DNA from: Gp6-AA40 sp036802945
GTDB lineage: Bacteria > Acidobacteriota > Vicinamibacteria > Vicinamibacterales > UBA2999
Direction of reading: 5' to 3'
Assembly: GCA_036802945.1 (NCBI GenBank)
Contig: DAIRVG010000013.1
Location: 4,812-68,811 of the forward strand
DNA length: 64,000 nt
Positions 1-8,468 of the stretch are shown here, in pieces. The notes beneath the pieces were generated by a model that made no database searches, had not been told where the DNA came from, and saw only the letters and a program-made list of their open reading frames with translations. A program made the position numbers and the translations under genes. Each line of letters begins with the position of its first letter. Position 1 is the first letter of the stretch.

Positions 1-474
1 GAGCACGACAACGTGCTTGCGGAGCCGGAGGCCGCCGGGGAGCCAATATCAGACACCTGCCAGCCAATGGGCAGCGTGCCGGCAGATGCGAATGCGGTCG
101 ATGCGATGTTGAAGAGTATGAGAGCGCAGAGACAACGCGCGGCGCGCGCAGCCTGCACACCGCTCCTGCCAGACGAATGGCACAGACCCATGGACACCCT
201 TGGTTGTTATGAGAGACGAGGCACGCTGCGGGACAGAGCGGCGTGCGAGCTAACACAGGCAACGGCGGTACCAGCGTCGCCGCTCGCAGCGAAGGCTCAG
301 CGCGCGTATGAGTTAGCCCATAAGTTAGAGGACGAGCTCGTGCGCGCAACGACGCGAGCACGACGAGGTGATGACGCATTTGTTCCGAGGAATACGATTC
401 TGTTAGGTGCTTTGAATCACTGGCCGAGTGACGTGCGGTCACCGACACTCTTTCATAACGTCCAACCACGATGA
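1..474 (+). CDS. Possible C-terminal part of an unknown protein (weak)
   Basis: This frame is open from the first base of the window to a TGA at 472-474, so any gene here would begin outside the window. An internal GTG lies at 13. The product is Arg/Ala-rich with a charged helical stretch near its end (KLEDELVRATTRARR). It shows no signal peptide, membrane segment or motif that I recognise. Codon use includes many AGA codons and a weak third-position GC bias, unlike the strong genes downstream, so it may be non-coding. From 475 to 594 I see no gene, only the leader of the next one. Confidence 0.22.
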   Translation, partial: EHDNVLAEPEAAGEPISDTCQPMGSVPADANAVDAMLKSMRAQRQRAARAACTPLLPDEWHRPMDTLGCYERRGTLRDRAACELTQATAVPASPLAAKAQRAYELAHKLEDELVRATTRARRGDDAFVPRNTILLGALNHWPSDVRSPTLFHNVQPR

Positions 475-594
475 GCGACGAGCTCGATTTCAGGGTTCAG
501 GGTTGGGTACTTCCTCAGCCGTATCCGGGCCTTATGAAAAGTGTCGTGGCTCGTGCGGTGATATCTGGGCGCGTATGTTGCTTCCGAAAGGGCT

Positions 595-2601
595 ATGCGA
601 CATTCAGTACCGCGGATCTCAGCTGCGTTAGCCATCTGTTCGTTGTTTTTTATCGCACCTCGCTCGGCAGCAGCCCAAGTCACAACGATCTATGTTGATC
701 CTGGCATCGGCGCAACGTCGTGTAATGCTTACGATCCCACTCGCCGTATCTGTGCGGGTGGCGCCTCTACGGCGTTTCTGACGATCGCGGGAGCTGCTTC
801 GGTGGCCAAGCCGGGATGGACAGTTCTGATCCGTGCAGGCACGTATCGCGAAAGACTCAGTCCCGTCGTCTCTGGAACCCAGAGTCAACCCCTCATTTTT
901 CGCCGCTATAGCAACGAGATCGCGACGATCACGGGCATCAGCCCTGGCATTCTGCTGGTGAAGAAGGAATACATCGAAATAGACGGTATCACCGTGACTG
1001 ACGTCTCTGGTTGGGCGCGGCTCGAGGATTCGCGCAACATCACTATTCGCAATTCTGTTTTTCGCCGTGCGACAGCAACCGGTACGACCGGGGGGGTAAA
1101 GCTGGTCCGCAGCTCGGATAACCGTCTCGTCAGCAATACCTTCGATGACGGTAACGACAACATGATCCTGGTGGACAGTGCAGATCGGAACCTGATTCAG
1201 GGCAACACATTCCAAGAGGGTCGCCACAGCCTTCTGAGCGTTCGATGCTCGAATTTCAATGTCTTTCGCAGCAACAGTTTTTCGAACACTAAGCAGAAGG
1301 CGATTGAGATTTACGATTGCGAGGGCACCAGTACCGACACGCCATATCGACTCGACGCGACCAAGCACAACCTCTTCGAGCTAAACAGCGTCACAAAGAC
1401 TCTCGCCTCGGACCTCGATCATCGATACAACGGCATTCAGCACGGCGGCCAGCAGACCATCGTGCGACGCAATATCTTTCGCAACAATGACGGCGGCGCC
1501 GTTAGCTATCAGGGTTACGCGGACGAAAGTTTGTACGTCTATGGAAACCGGATGTATAGCAACACCTTTTTCGCGAACCGTTGTCATGGGATCATCGGCA
1601 GCTCGGGAACCGCGAACTTTCGAGACCAGATCGTGAAGAACAACCTGCTGTACAAGAATGTCACCTGCAGCGGTGGCCCAGAGCAGACCAGGATTGTAGA
1701 TCCCAACGCAGTCGTTCTTATTAACAATGCCATTGAAACGATTGCACCTGGCTTTGCGAACGAAGCTGGCAACGATTTTCATCTCGCGGCGGGTAGCCGG
1801 ATGATTGACGCGGGTGTCGCTCTCACAAACTCTGCTGCCGCCGGGAGCGGTACCAGCCTGCGCGTACAAGATGCTTCCAATTTCTACGATGGATATGGGA
1901 TTCCTGGTGAGGTGGGTGACACGATTCAGTTTGTGGGTGGCCCCGCTGTCGCAGTGGTCATTAGCATTGATTACGCGACGAATACCCTGACGCTTGATCG
2001 ATCACTTGCGTGGTCAGCGGGCGCGGGCGTTTCGCTCAAATACTCGGGTGCCAGGCCCGATGTGGGAGCGTTTGAATTCGCGACGCCCACCCCCAGCGGC
2101 GGAGGGACGGCGACGTTCGTGCGCACCGACAGCACCACACAAGGCAGCTGGCGCGGAAAGTATGGCACCCAGGGCTTGGCGCTTGCGGCCGATGCGATCA
2201 GTTTGCCGGCCTACGCGCAACTCGCGCTTGATGGCCAATCAACGTGGACGTGGAACGCATCGACGACCGACGTGCGTGCGCTACAGCGCCCTGCCGGGAG
2301 CGATCGGTTTGCGGCTACTTGGTATCGCAGGGGCATTTTTAACTTTGATTTGAATCTCAGCGATGCGAGCCCGCATCAGGTTGCGTTGTATGGGGTGGAC
2401 TGGGACGCGCTTGGCCGTACTGAACGTATCGAGGTCCTCGACGGCGCCGGTGGAACTGTGCTTGATACGCGCACGCTCGCGAACTTCGCCAATGGGCAGT
2501 ACCTTGTCTGGACGATTACCGGGCACGTCATCTTCCGTGTAACGTTTATCGCGGGGGGCAATGCCGTCATCAGCGGGTTTTTCATCGACCCCAGCCAATA
2601 G
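595..2601 (+). CDS. Secreted right-handed parallel beta-helix protein
   Basis: An exported 668-residue protein. Residues 1-27 form a signal peptide (Arg, hydrophobic core, cleavage near SAAAQ). A DUF1565/pectate-lyase-like start follows (TTIYVDPG, then RAGTYRERL). Repeated N-rich coils over about 100-390 (SSDNRLVSNTF, DRNLIQGNTF) are typical of NosD/pectate-lyase solenoids. After a Gly/Ala-rich link, residues about 500-668 form a beta-sandwich-like module (TTQGSWRGKYG, ALYGVDWD) that resembles carbohydrate-associated C-terminal domains of secreted proteins; this part is inference. The ATG at 595 has GAAAGGG just upstream. Such proteins beside EPS loci are often glycan lyases, epimerases or binding proteins; no catalytic residues can be assigned. 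It converges on the BY-kinase gene with a 42-nt gap. Confidence 0.85.
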   Translation: MRHSVPRISAALAICSLFFIAPRSAAAQVTTIYVDPGIGATSCNAYDPTRRICAGGASTAFLTIAGAASVAKPGWTVLIRAGTYRERLSPVVSGTQSQPLIFRRYSNEIATITGISPGILLVKKEYIEIDGITVTDVSGWARLEDSRNITIRNSVFRRATATGTTGGVKLVRSSDNRLVSNTFDDGNDNMILVDSADRNLIQGNTFQEGRHSLLSVRCSNFNVFRSNSFSNTKQKAIEIYDCEGTSTDTPYRLDATKHNLFELNSVTKTLASDLDHRYNGIQHGGQQTIVRRNIFRNNDGGAVSYQGYADESLYVYGNRMYSNTFFANRCHGIIGSSGTANFRDQIVKNNLLYKNVTCSGGPEQTRIVDPNAVVLINNAIETIAPGFANEAGNDFHLAAGSRMIDAGVALTNSAAAGSGTSLRVQDASNFYDGYGIPGEVGDTIQFVGGPAVAVVISIDYATNTLTLDRSLAWSAGAGVSLKYSGARPDVGAFEFATPTPSGGGTATFVRTDSTTQGSWRGKYGTQGLALAADAISLPAYAQLALDGQSTWTWNASTTDVRALQRPAGSDRFAATWYRRGIFNFDLNLSDASPHQVALYGVDWDALGRTERIEVLDGAGGTVLDTRTLANFANGQYLVWTITGHVIFRVTFIAGGNAVISGFFIDPSQ

Positions 2602-2643
2602 CCCTATCCAAAATTGAGTGTGTGATCAACCGCTCATGCTGCT

Positions 2644-3609
2644 TTATTGTTTTCGATAGCGCGGCGAGCCCGGGGTCTGGTTGTAATAGTTGATCGCGGG
2701 AATCGTGTCCTTTTCGACTCGGTTCAGCACCGTGCCAATGATGCACTCGGAGTCGAGCTCCGCGAACGCCCGCTCGACCACGGCAGAAGGCGTGGACCCG
2801 GCACCAATGACAAACACGACCGCTCGTGTCAGTCGCGAAAGAAGCTGGGCGTCGGGCAGGAAACCCACAGGCGCGGTGTCGAGCAACACCCAATCGAACC
2901 GCGCGGCACATTCGTCGAGCAGTGTCCGCATCCGCTCGGAGGTCAATCCGGCGAGTGGATTTTCCCCCGGGCGACCGGACGTCAGCACACTGAGTCGCGG
3001 CGAGACCTCAATCAGCGGGGGCTCTCCCCCTTCGGTAGCTAGCGCCTCGCTGAGCCCTCTCTCATTAGGCACGCCAAGAAACTGGTGCACTGAAGGCCAC
3101 CGCAGGTCTGCATCGATCACCAGCACCCGGCGTCCATAGGCCTCGCTCAGCGTGAGCGCCAGGTTGACGACCGTCAGCGTCTTTCCTTCCCCCGGTAGCG
3201 CGCTGGTCACCATCAGGGTTTTGAGACCGCTCTCAATCTGAGCGTCGTGCAGGACCGCTGCGAGCCGTCGATACTGCTCGACGGAAACGTGACTCGGACC
3301 GGCCCCAGCGACCAGTTTGCCTTCGACCTCCACGTCTGCAGACGCAACCATTACCGACACCTTTGTCTGCAATGGCGCGGCGCTGAGCCTATCTTCAGCG
3401 GGGCCTACGATGACGCTGGGCGTCTCTTCATGCTCGGCTACGCGGTCGGACACCTTAAGTCGACTAGAGGAAAGCCGGCTTTCGCTTGGGTAGTGTTCGA
3501 GCGCGAAGCGATCTGGGGGACGCGGGGTGTTCTCGGACCATCTGGTTCCGCGGTCACCGCTGCTTGACTCTCCCGATACGCGTCTCAACGCCTCGTAAAT
3601 GTGGCTCAT
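2644..3609 (-). CDS. BY-kinase (XrtA-associated CpsD/CapB-type tyrosine autokinase)
   Basis: A cytoplasmic tyrosine autokinase that controls EPS chain length and export with its Wzz partner. The MSHIYEALRR start is characteristic of exosortase-locus kinases. After a variable 100-residue N-terminal region come Walker A (ALPGEGKT, 137-144), Walker A' (VLVIDADLR, 162-170) and Walker B (VLLDTAP, 241-247). The C-terminus carries a short tyrosine cluster (Y308, Y309, Y318), the usual autophosphorylation tail. At 321 aa the length is normal for the stand-alone catalytic half, and the membrane half is the Wzz protein two genes upstream. It is the last gene of the minus-strand export operon, 33 nt after the ATPase gene. 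Confidence 0.93.
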   Translation of the reverse strand: MSHIYEALRRVSGESSSGDRGTRWSENTPRPPDRFALEHYPSESRLSSSRLKVSDRVAEHEETPSVIVGPAEDRLSAAPLQTKVSVMVASADVEVEGKLVAGAGPSHVSVEQYRRLAAVLHDAQIESGLKTLMVTSALPGEGKTLTVVNLALTLSEAYGRRVLVIDADLRWPSVHQFLGVPNERGLSEALATEGGEPPLIEVSPRLSVLTSGRPGENPLAGLTSERMRTLLDECAARFDWVLLDTAPVGFLPDAQLLSRLTRAVVFVIGAGSTPSAVVERAFAELDSECIIGTVLNRVEKDTIPAINYYNQTPGSPRYRKQ

Positions 3610-3642
3610 TCAGTTTACCGTCTCGGTCGTCGTGCGCATGGA

Positions 3643-4623
3643 TTAGGGTCGCCCCGAGGCGAACAACCTCAAAAACCGCGATGGGGCCTCCGGATGGGCG
3701 CTGGCCTCCGGCGGTGGTGGCGCAACGGAATCGACGCCACTACCCCCATTCTTGTTCGCCGCGTTCCCGTTCCCGTTAGTCTTCGCCGCGAGCGGGACGC
3801 CGACCTTTGCCGGTCGCAAGCGCAAATCGCTGCACACCTCCCGCACGATGGCCTGGTCCACTGGTTGCCGGCCCAGGGCCAGACCAGTCAGCAGCGCGTT
3901 GTCGCAAATGACGTTGATCGTCCGCAGGATTCCACCAGAGTACTCGTGAATGACCTTGACAGCCTCCAAGGTGAACAGCCACGGCGCCACTCCACCCGCG
4001 GTCGTGATACGGCTGGTTATGTAGGCTGCGGTGTGATTGAGCTCGAAGGGTGCGAGCTCGCACCGCAGCGTCACGCGCTGCTTCAGCTGCCGCAACGCCG
4101 GATCCTCCAGGCGATTGCCGAGTTCCGGCTGCCCCGCAAGCACCAGCGGCAGCAATTTCTCCAAGGTCGATTCGATGTTCGTGAGCAGCCGGATTTCCTC
4201 GAGCAGGGCATTACTCAGGCTCTGTGCTTCGTCCACAATCAGCGCGGTGATTTCTCCACGCGACCGGCGCTCGCGCAGCATGCGCACGAGGGATTCGATG
4301 AAGAAGGCCTTGGATTCACCCACCGCCGGACCGAGCTCGAAACCAGCGGCGAGCGTCCTGACGAAATCGTCCATGGTGAGCGTCGGGTTATTCATGTAGA
4401 CGCATCGGACGTTGCGACAGCGTTCGGATTCCAGCGCCGCGCGCAGGAGGGTTGTCTTTCCTGTGCCGGCTTCACCAAGGAGCAGGGTGAGCGACTTGGC
4501 CGAGGACAGGCCGTACTCGAGGTTGCTGAACGCCTCGAGGTGCCCCGGTGGCAGGAAGAGAAACTCCGAGTTCGGAGTGAGCTCGAACGGCAGCTCGCGA
4601 AGGCCGTAAAAGGACTGATACAT
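3643..4623 (-). CDS. XrtA-associated ATPase (ExeA/GspA-like AAA)
   Basis: A 326-residue AAA ATPase of the type found in exosortase/EPS loci, related to ExeA of type II secretion. The start at 4623 gives MYQSFYGLRELPFELTPN, the conserved opening of the family; the frame continues upstream to 4692 but that extension does not match. Walker A is GEAGTGKTT (50-58) and Walker B is ALIVDEAQ (about 127-134). The C-terminal tail is Asn/Gly/Pro-rich and variable. The gene lies between wzz (13-nt gap) and the BY-kinase gene (33-nt gap), matching the usual order. Its exact task in assembly is not established; a role in energising or organising the export complex is inference. Confidence 0.92.
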   Translation of the reverse strand: MYQSFYGLRELPFELTPNSEFLFLPPGHLEAFSNLEYGLSSAKSLTLLLGEAGTGKTTLLRAALESERCRNVRCVYMNNPTLTMDDFVRTLAAGFELGPAVGESKAFFIESLVRMLRERRSRGEITALIVDEAQSLSNALLEEIRLLTNIESTLEKLLPLVLAGQPELGNRLEDPALRQLKQRVTLRCELAPFELNHTAAYITSRITTAGGVAPWLFTLEAVKVIHEYSGGILRTINVICDNALLTGLALGRQPVDQAIVREVCSDLRLRPAKVGVPLAAKTNGNGNAANKNGGSGVDSVAPPPPEASAHPEAPSRFLRLFASGRP

Positions 4624-4636
4624 TGTTAATGCCCGC

Positions 4637-6217
4637 TTACCACTGCATGCGCCAAAATGCCAGAACGGCGGCAGATCCAGCCAGCACAGCAATGCCAGCG
4701 AAGTCCACCACCCACGCGCGGCGACGCTGCGCCTGCCGTTCCCGATCGGAGGCCATGACTGGAATGAGCGCGAGCACCGGCACCGTCAGGACACGCACCA
4801 CATCCTCTTCGCGTCTGAAGCTCGTATCGCGGTATTCGAGAAAGCCGATCACGAGGAGCCCGAACACGAGCCCTCCAACAACACCCACAGACATGGTCAA
4901 CAGTCGCTGACGCTCGTTGTAAGGTCTTTGCGGAAGCGACGCCGGATCCAGGACTTGAAATTGCTCTCCAATCTGCCGTCGCTCGAGATTGGCGGAGATC
5001 TGTGAGTCCTCGCGCTTCGTCAGCAAATTCGTGTAGCCCGTCTGAAGCGTGCTGTAGTCTCGCGTCAGCTCGACGAGCTCTGATTCCCGGGTTGGAACCA
5101 CGTCGATCTTTGCCTGATAGCTTGCAATCGTCTGCTTCAGGCGCGCGGCCTCAGCATCGTTGGCGGTCAACTGATGATCGATGACATCCAGTTCCGCCTG
5201 GAGATCGCCAAGTCTCTTCTTTTGTGCCTGCTCCTGGGGTGAGATCGTTGGTTCGACGATGGCGGCGGCATCGCTCACTGGGGCTTCTAGTCCAAGTCGC
5301 GTCTGCAGATCCGCGACGGTGCGCTGCAGGCTCAGTACTTCAGGATGGTCCGGCGTAAAACGCAGCTTTGCCAGCTCAAGACGAGCCCGAGCGATTTCTA
5401 GCTGCTGAGCGGTGCTGATGAGTTGAGACCCGTTCGCCGGCGGGCTGTCGAGGCTGACCGCTGGTGTGAGTACCGCGGAAGGCGCCTGCGCGTCGGCGAT
5501 CTGTCGTTCAATCAACAACCGCCGCTCGTGGGCGCGATTCATTGACTCGTTGATGGACTGTAGCTGCACTTGTGCGTTTTGAATGGCCTGGAGATTTCCC
5601 GGGAGCTGCGATGGGAGCTGCCCTGCGAAGCGCCGTCGGTACTCCTCAAGCTTCTTCTCGTGCTCAACGAGGCGCTGCTTCGCGTCCTGGAGCTGTGTCT
5701 CCAGAAACTGATTGGTGTTGTCGGCCTGGCTTTCCCGATCGCGCAAATTCTGCTCGATGTAAAGCGAAGCCAAACGTTCGGTGACCTTGCGGGCCGTTTC
5801 AGGATCATCGCTGACGAAGGTGACGCGAAATGAATTCAGACTCGGGGCGTCCAGGCTGACCGTGATGTCGCCGCGCATGCGTTGGACGACATCTTCCATG
5901 ACCTGGCGCTTCCGCTCTTCTATGTAGAGGTTCAGGTCCGCAATAATTTTCTCCAGCCGCGAGCGGCTAAGAATCTGATCGCTAATCGACGGAAGCCGAT
6001 CCTCTACCGTCTGGGTGATCGTCGATTTCACATAGCTGTCGGGAACCCGTTGAGGCACCACCAGGATCAGCGTCTCGGACTGGTAGCGCTCTGGCACCAG
6101 ACGCGCGATAGTAGGCGCCATCGCGAGACCTAATGCCAATGGCAGGAGAATCAGCCACCTCCGGCGCACGAGAATCCGAACGATTTCCCCCGGCGGATAC
6201 CTTTTTCCTCTCACCAC
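4637..6217 (-). CDS. XrtA-type polysaccharide chain-length determinant (Wzz/GumC-like)
   Basis: An inner-membrane co-polymerase that sets glycan chain length and bridges the cytoplasmic kinase and the Wza channel. An N-terminal membrane segment (about 20-40, WLILLPLALGLAM) is followed by the Wzz domain (ERYQSETLILVVPQRVPDSY) and a long periplasmic region with coiled coils (about 160-240 and 330-390). The C-terminal membrane segments include SVGVVGGLVFGLLVIGFLEY. It has no kinase domain; that activity is on the separate BY-kinase gene. The length of 526 aa is normal for the exosortase-associated subfamily. It sits 21 nt after the beta-barrel gene in the same operon. Confidence 0.92.
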   Translation of the reverse strand: MVRGKRYPPGEIVRILVRRRWLILLPLALGLAMAPTIARLVPERYQSETLILVVPQRVPDSYVKSTITQTVEDRLPSISDQILSRSRLEKIIADLNLYIEERKRQVMEDVVQRMRGDITVSLDAPSLNSFRVTFVSDDPETARKVTERLASLYIEQNLRDRESQADNTNQFLETQLQDAKQRLVEHEKKLEEYRRRFAGQLPSQLPGNLQAIQNAQVQLQSINESMNRAHERRLLIERQIADAQAPSAVLTPAVSLDSPPANGSQLISTAQQLEIARARLELAKLRFTPDHPEVLSLQRTVADLQTRLGLEAPVSDAAAIVEPTISPQEQAQKKRLGDLQAELDVIDHQLTANDAEAARLKQTIASYQAKIDVVPTRESELVELTRDYSTLQTGYTNLLTKREDSQISANLERRQIGEQFQVLDPASLPQRPYNERQRLLTMSVGVVGGLVFGLLVIGFLEYRDTSFRREEDVVRVLTVPVLALIPVMASDRERQAQRRRAWVVDFAGIAVLAGSAAVLAFWRMQW

Positions 6218-6238
6218 GTCGGCACCTTTCTATTGCTA

Positions 6239-7588
6239 TTACCTTCCCAGCGCTGGAACCCACAGTACCAGACCGACGCGCACTCCGTTCCGCGCCAGGC
6301 TAATAGGGACCCCCGGTGCGATCTGCATGCTTCTCCGAAAATCGTAGAAGTAGTACAGATACTCGGCGAACACACCCAAGCTTGGTGTCCACGCATAACG
6401 GAGTCTCACGTCGCTTGTGTAGGTTTCAAAGTTCCGAGCATCGCGGCGAAGAGCCGAATTACCCGTCGAATAACGAACCGATGTTGATACGTTGAGGCGA
6501 TAGGTGATGAATCCTTCGAGGCTCGCCGACGCCCCGTCAGTGAAAACAGGTTCGCCGAGCACCCCGACATACTCGAGATCGCGGCTGTACTTCGCGCGTG
6601 CCTGCCAGGTCCGTCGAAACAGGTAGCTGCCCTCGAGGTCACCCAGCAGTCGATACCGCCGCCCTGCGACGACTGCGAAGTCTGCAGATTGCGGTGTCTC
6701 GAGCGTCGAAGTGGCTACGTTTAGACGGAACATCGCGCGACGTGTGACGGAAATTGCTGGCGCGAAATTGAGGCCAACGTGGACTTCATGCTCCGTTGTT
6801 GAACGACCGACATGACCAAATTCACCAATGCCATAGCGATACCCGCCGGAGATCCCGCCGGTACGAGCCAGACCATGCGCGAATTCAGCTCCGACGTTAT
6901 AAGTGGCGAGATCAAGCCGTCCCACCTCCTGACGCCAGTCGGTACGGTTGAAGTCGCCGGTTGCGGTCACGCTGCTTCCGCGACTGGAACCGCGCGTGAG
7001 CCTCAATGTGGTGCCGTAGGCAAACGATTCGAATCGATCGACAAGGTAGTCGGGCGCAATGGTTATGGCATCGCCGGGGCTTGGTACCGTGACGGTTGGG
7101 AACAAGTGGTAGAAGTACGATGGTGAGTAGGCGGCCGTCTGATTGACAAAGACCGTGGCCTGTCCGGGCAACCGGGCTGAGAGGCCAATACCGGCGTTGT
7201 GACTGACGGCGTCGATTTCGTTGAAGCGCGGTTCGTACCGGAGCGCAGATCCCACGGTCGCGCCAAAGTCTACGCGAGGGCGCTGCCTGGCGTAATCCGC
7301 TGCCGCAATCAACATCGTGAAATACCCACCCAGCTGGGGACTATTCTGATCGAGTCTCGAGCCAAGGTCAGCAGGCACGTCGCTATCGTGCGCTTCAATC
7401 AGAGAAAAGGTGAAATCCAGCCCTTGAGGTGCGCCGGAGCTCGACGCGCTGGCGCCGAAGAGTCCACGGTGCGAACCCGTTCCCTGCCCCTGGGCAGGCG
7501 TTGCCCCCCCAACCACGGTGGCTGCGATTGTGGCGGCGAGCAGTAGGTGCGAGCTAAGGCTCAATCTAACGCACCAGGATGGTGTCAC
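6239..7588 (-). CDS. EPS-locus outer-membrane beta-barrel protein
   Basis: A 449-residue exported protein. It starts at a GTG that overlaps the end of the wza gene by 23 nt, which suggests translational coupling. Residues 1-35 form a signal peptide (HLLLAATIAATVVGG, then TPAQGQ). The rest is a succession of short amphipathic strands rich in aromatic and Arg residues, with alternating segments such as FRLNVATSTLE and SVRYSTGNSALRR, and it ends with a strand-like VRVGLVLWVPALGR. This is the pattern of an outer-membrane porin-like barrel. Exosortase EPS operons commonly hold a barrel of this sort at this position. It probably helps glycan cross or anchor to the outer membrane, which is inference from location. 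Confidence 0.82.
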   Translation of the reverse strand: MTPSWCVRLSLSSHLLLAATIAATVVGGATPAQGQGTGSHRGLFGASASSSGAPQGLDFTFSLIEAHDSDVPADLGSRLDQNSPQLGGYFTMLIAAADYARQRPRVDFGATVGSALRYEPRFNEIDAVSHNAGIGLSARLPGQATVFVNQTAAYSPSYFYHLFPTVTVPSPGDAITIAPDYLVDRFESFAYGTTLRLTRGSSRGSSVTATGDFNRTDWRQEVGRLDLATYNVGAEFAHGLARTGGISGGYRYGIGEFGHVGRSTTEHEVHVGLNFAPAISVTRRAMFRLNVATSTLETPQSADFAVVAGRRYRLLGDLEGSYLFRRTWQARAKYSRDLEYVGVLGEPVFTDGASASLEGFITYRLNVSTSVRYSTGNSALRRDARNFETYTSDVRLRYAWTPSLGVFAEYLYYFYDFRRSMQIAPGVPISLARNGVRVGLVLWVPALGR

Positions 7589-8192
7589 CGGGTTGCAACA
7601 CTATGTTTTGTTCGACTTTCTTCCCTTTGACGACCTCCTTGTAGTTGAACTTAAGCCGTTGCTCACGGCCGTTCTCGGACCGGACGATAACGACGTTGCT
7701 CCGGTTGGCGTGTTCCAGGAACCCGCCAGCTTCCGAGAGAATCTGTAGCACGTTCATCTCACTGGTGAGGAGTACGGGGCCAGGCCTCCCGACCTCGCCA
7801 ATCACATACACCTTGCGACTCCGGACCTCTTTGACGATCACCGACGCATCGGCGTCGACGATGTACTTCCGGGCAACTCCCTTCACTACACCGCTCAATT
7901 GTTCGGGAGTCAGTCCAGCAGCCTGAATATCGTTCAACATCGGGAGGGAAATCTTCCCGTCGGGCCGAACGACAACATCCGCGGACAAATCCTTGTCGCG
8001 CCAGAACACGACGTTCAGAATGTCATCCGTGCCGATCACATACCCGGGCGGCAGGACGGCGGCACCGGCTGTCGCCACGACAACTCCATTTGCCGGTTGC
8101 TGGGGTCTGGCACCCTGCTGGCCCCCCACCCGGGCGGTCAGCGCAGCACAAATGAGCAAGACAGACCCAGTACGGGCCATCAGGTGTTTCAT
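7566..8192 (-). CDS. Polysaccharide export protein (Wza-type)
   Basis: The periplasmic/outer-membrane channel component for EPS export. Residues 1-25 are a signal peptide without a clear lipobox. The Poly_export domain follows (PPGYVIGTDDILNVVFWRD, 48-66; VVRPDGKISLPML, 74-86), then one SLBB domain (about 127-200, VIGEVGRPGPVLL). At 208 aa it is a short Wza, typical of exosortase loci. It is the first gene of the five-gene minus-strand operon. A sigma-54 type promoter lies about 50 nt upstream (8253-8268), so it is probably controlled by PrsR. Confidence 0.93.
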   Translation of the reverse strand: MKHLMARTGSVLLICAALTARVGGQQGARPQQPANGVVVATAGAAVLPPGYVIGTDDILNVVFWRDKDLSADVVVRPDGKISLPMLNDIQAAGLTPEQLSGVVKGVARKYIVDADASVIVKEVRSRKVYVIGEVGRPGPVLLTSEMNVLQILSEAGGFLEHANRSNVVIVRSENGREQRLKFNYKEVVKGKKVEQNIVLQPGDTILVR

Positions 8193-8252
8193 GATTGCCG
8201 CCGAAATCCCTAGAAAGTTCGGAAATCTCTTGGAGAGTACGAGCCGCCGCGG

Positions 8253-8268
8253 TGCAAGGAGGTCGCCA
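8253..8268 (-). promoter_or_regulatory. Sigma-54 (-24/-12) promoter of the wza operon
   Basis: Read on the minus strand the site is TGGCGACCTCCTTGCA. The GG and GC doublets are separated by exactly 10 nt and the -12 box TTGCA is perfect; the -24 box has TGGC followed by GA instead of AC. The predicted transcript start is near 8242, giving a leader of about 50 nt before the wza ATG. Two more promoters with the same geometry precede the VPDGG-protein genes. An activator of the right class (PrsR) is encoded in the window. Confidence 0.72.
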
Positions 8269-8325
8269 GAGCTGGCGTCCTCGGCAGCGGGAAGCCGCCA
8301 GTGCTTGGGATCAAACGCGTTGCGA

Positions 8326-8457
8326 CGTCTATTTCCCCAAAGGCTCGTCTAGCATCGGACACAGGTTGCCCTCAGCGCCAACCTGAGGCCCCAAGGTGCA
8401 CCCCAAAAAGTCTCGCTGGGCGGAGCCAAAATTCCCACGTCCCGGCGGAAATAGACG
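8326..8457. repeat. Widely spaced inverted repeat upstream of the wza promoter
   Basis: CGTCTATTTCC at 8326-8336 is repeated in perfect reverse complement at 8447-8457. The half-sites lie about 85 and 205 nt upstream of the predicted wza transcript start. That is the distance range of enhancer sites bound by sigma-54 activators, so they are candidate activator sites. The right half is also just past the 3' end of wecB. I did not find the same 11-mer by eye ahead of the other two sigma-54 promoters. Apart from these sites I see nothing in 8193-8468. Confidence 0.4.
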
Positions 8458-8468
8458 ATTCTGCCCCG

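Noticed and set aside
504..520. Weak GG-N10-GC match upstream of the first beta-helix gene
   Set aside because: Both boxes deviate at several positions; too weak to call.
628..1368. Long minus-strand frame opposite the beta-helix gene
   Set aside because: Shadow frame, Arg-rich with no motif, opposite a well-supported gene.
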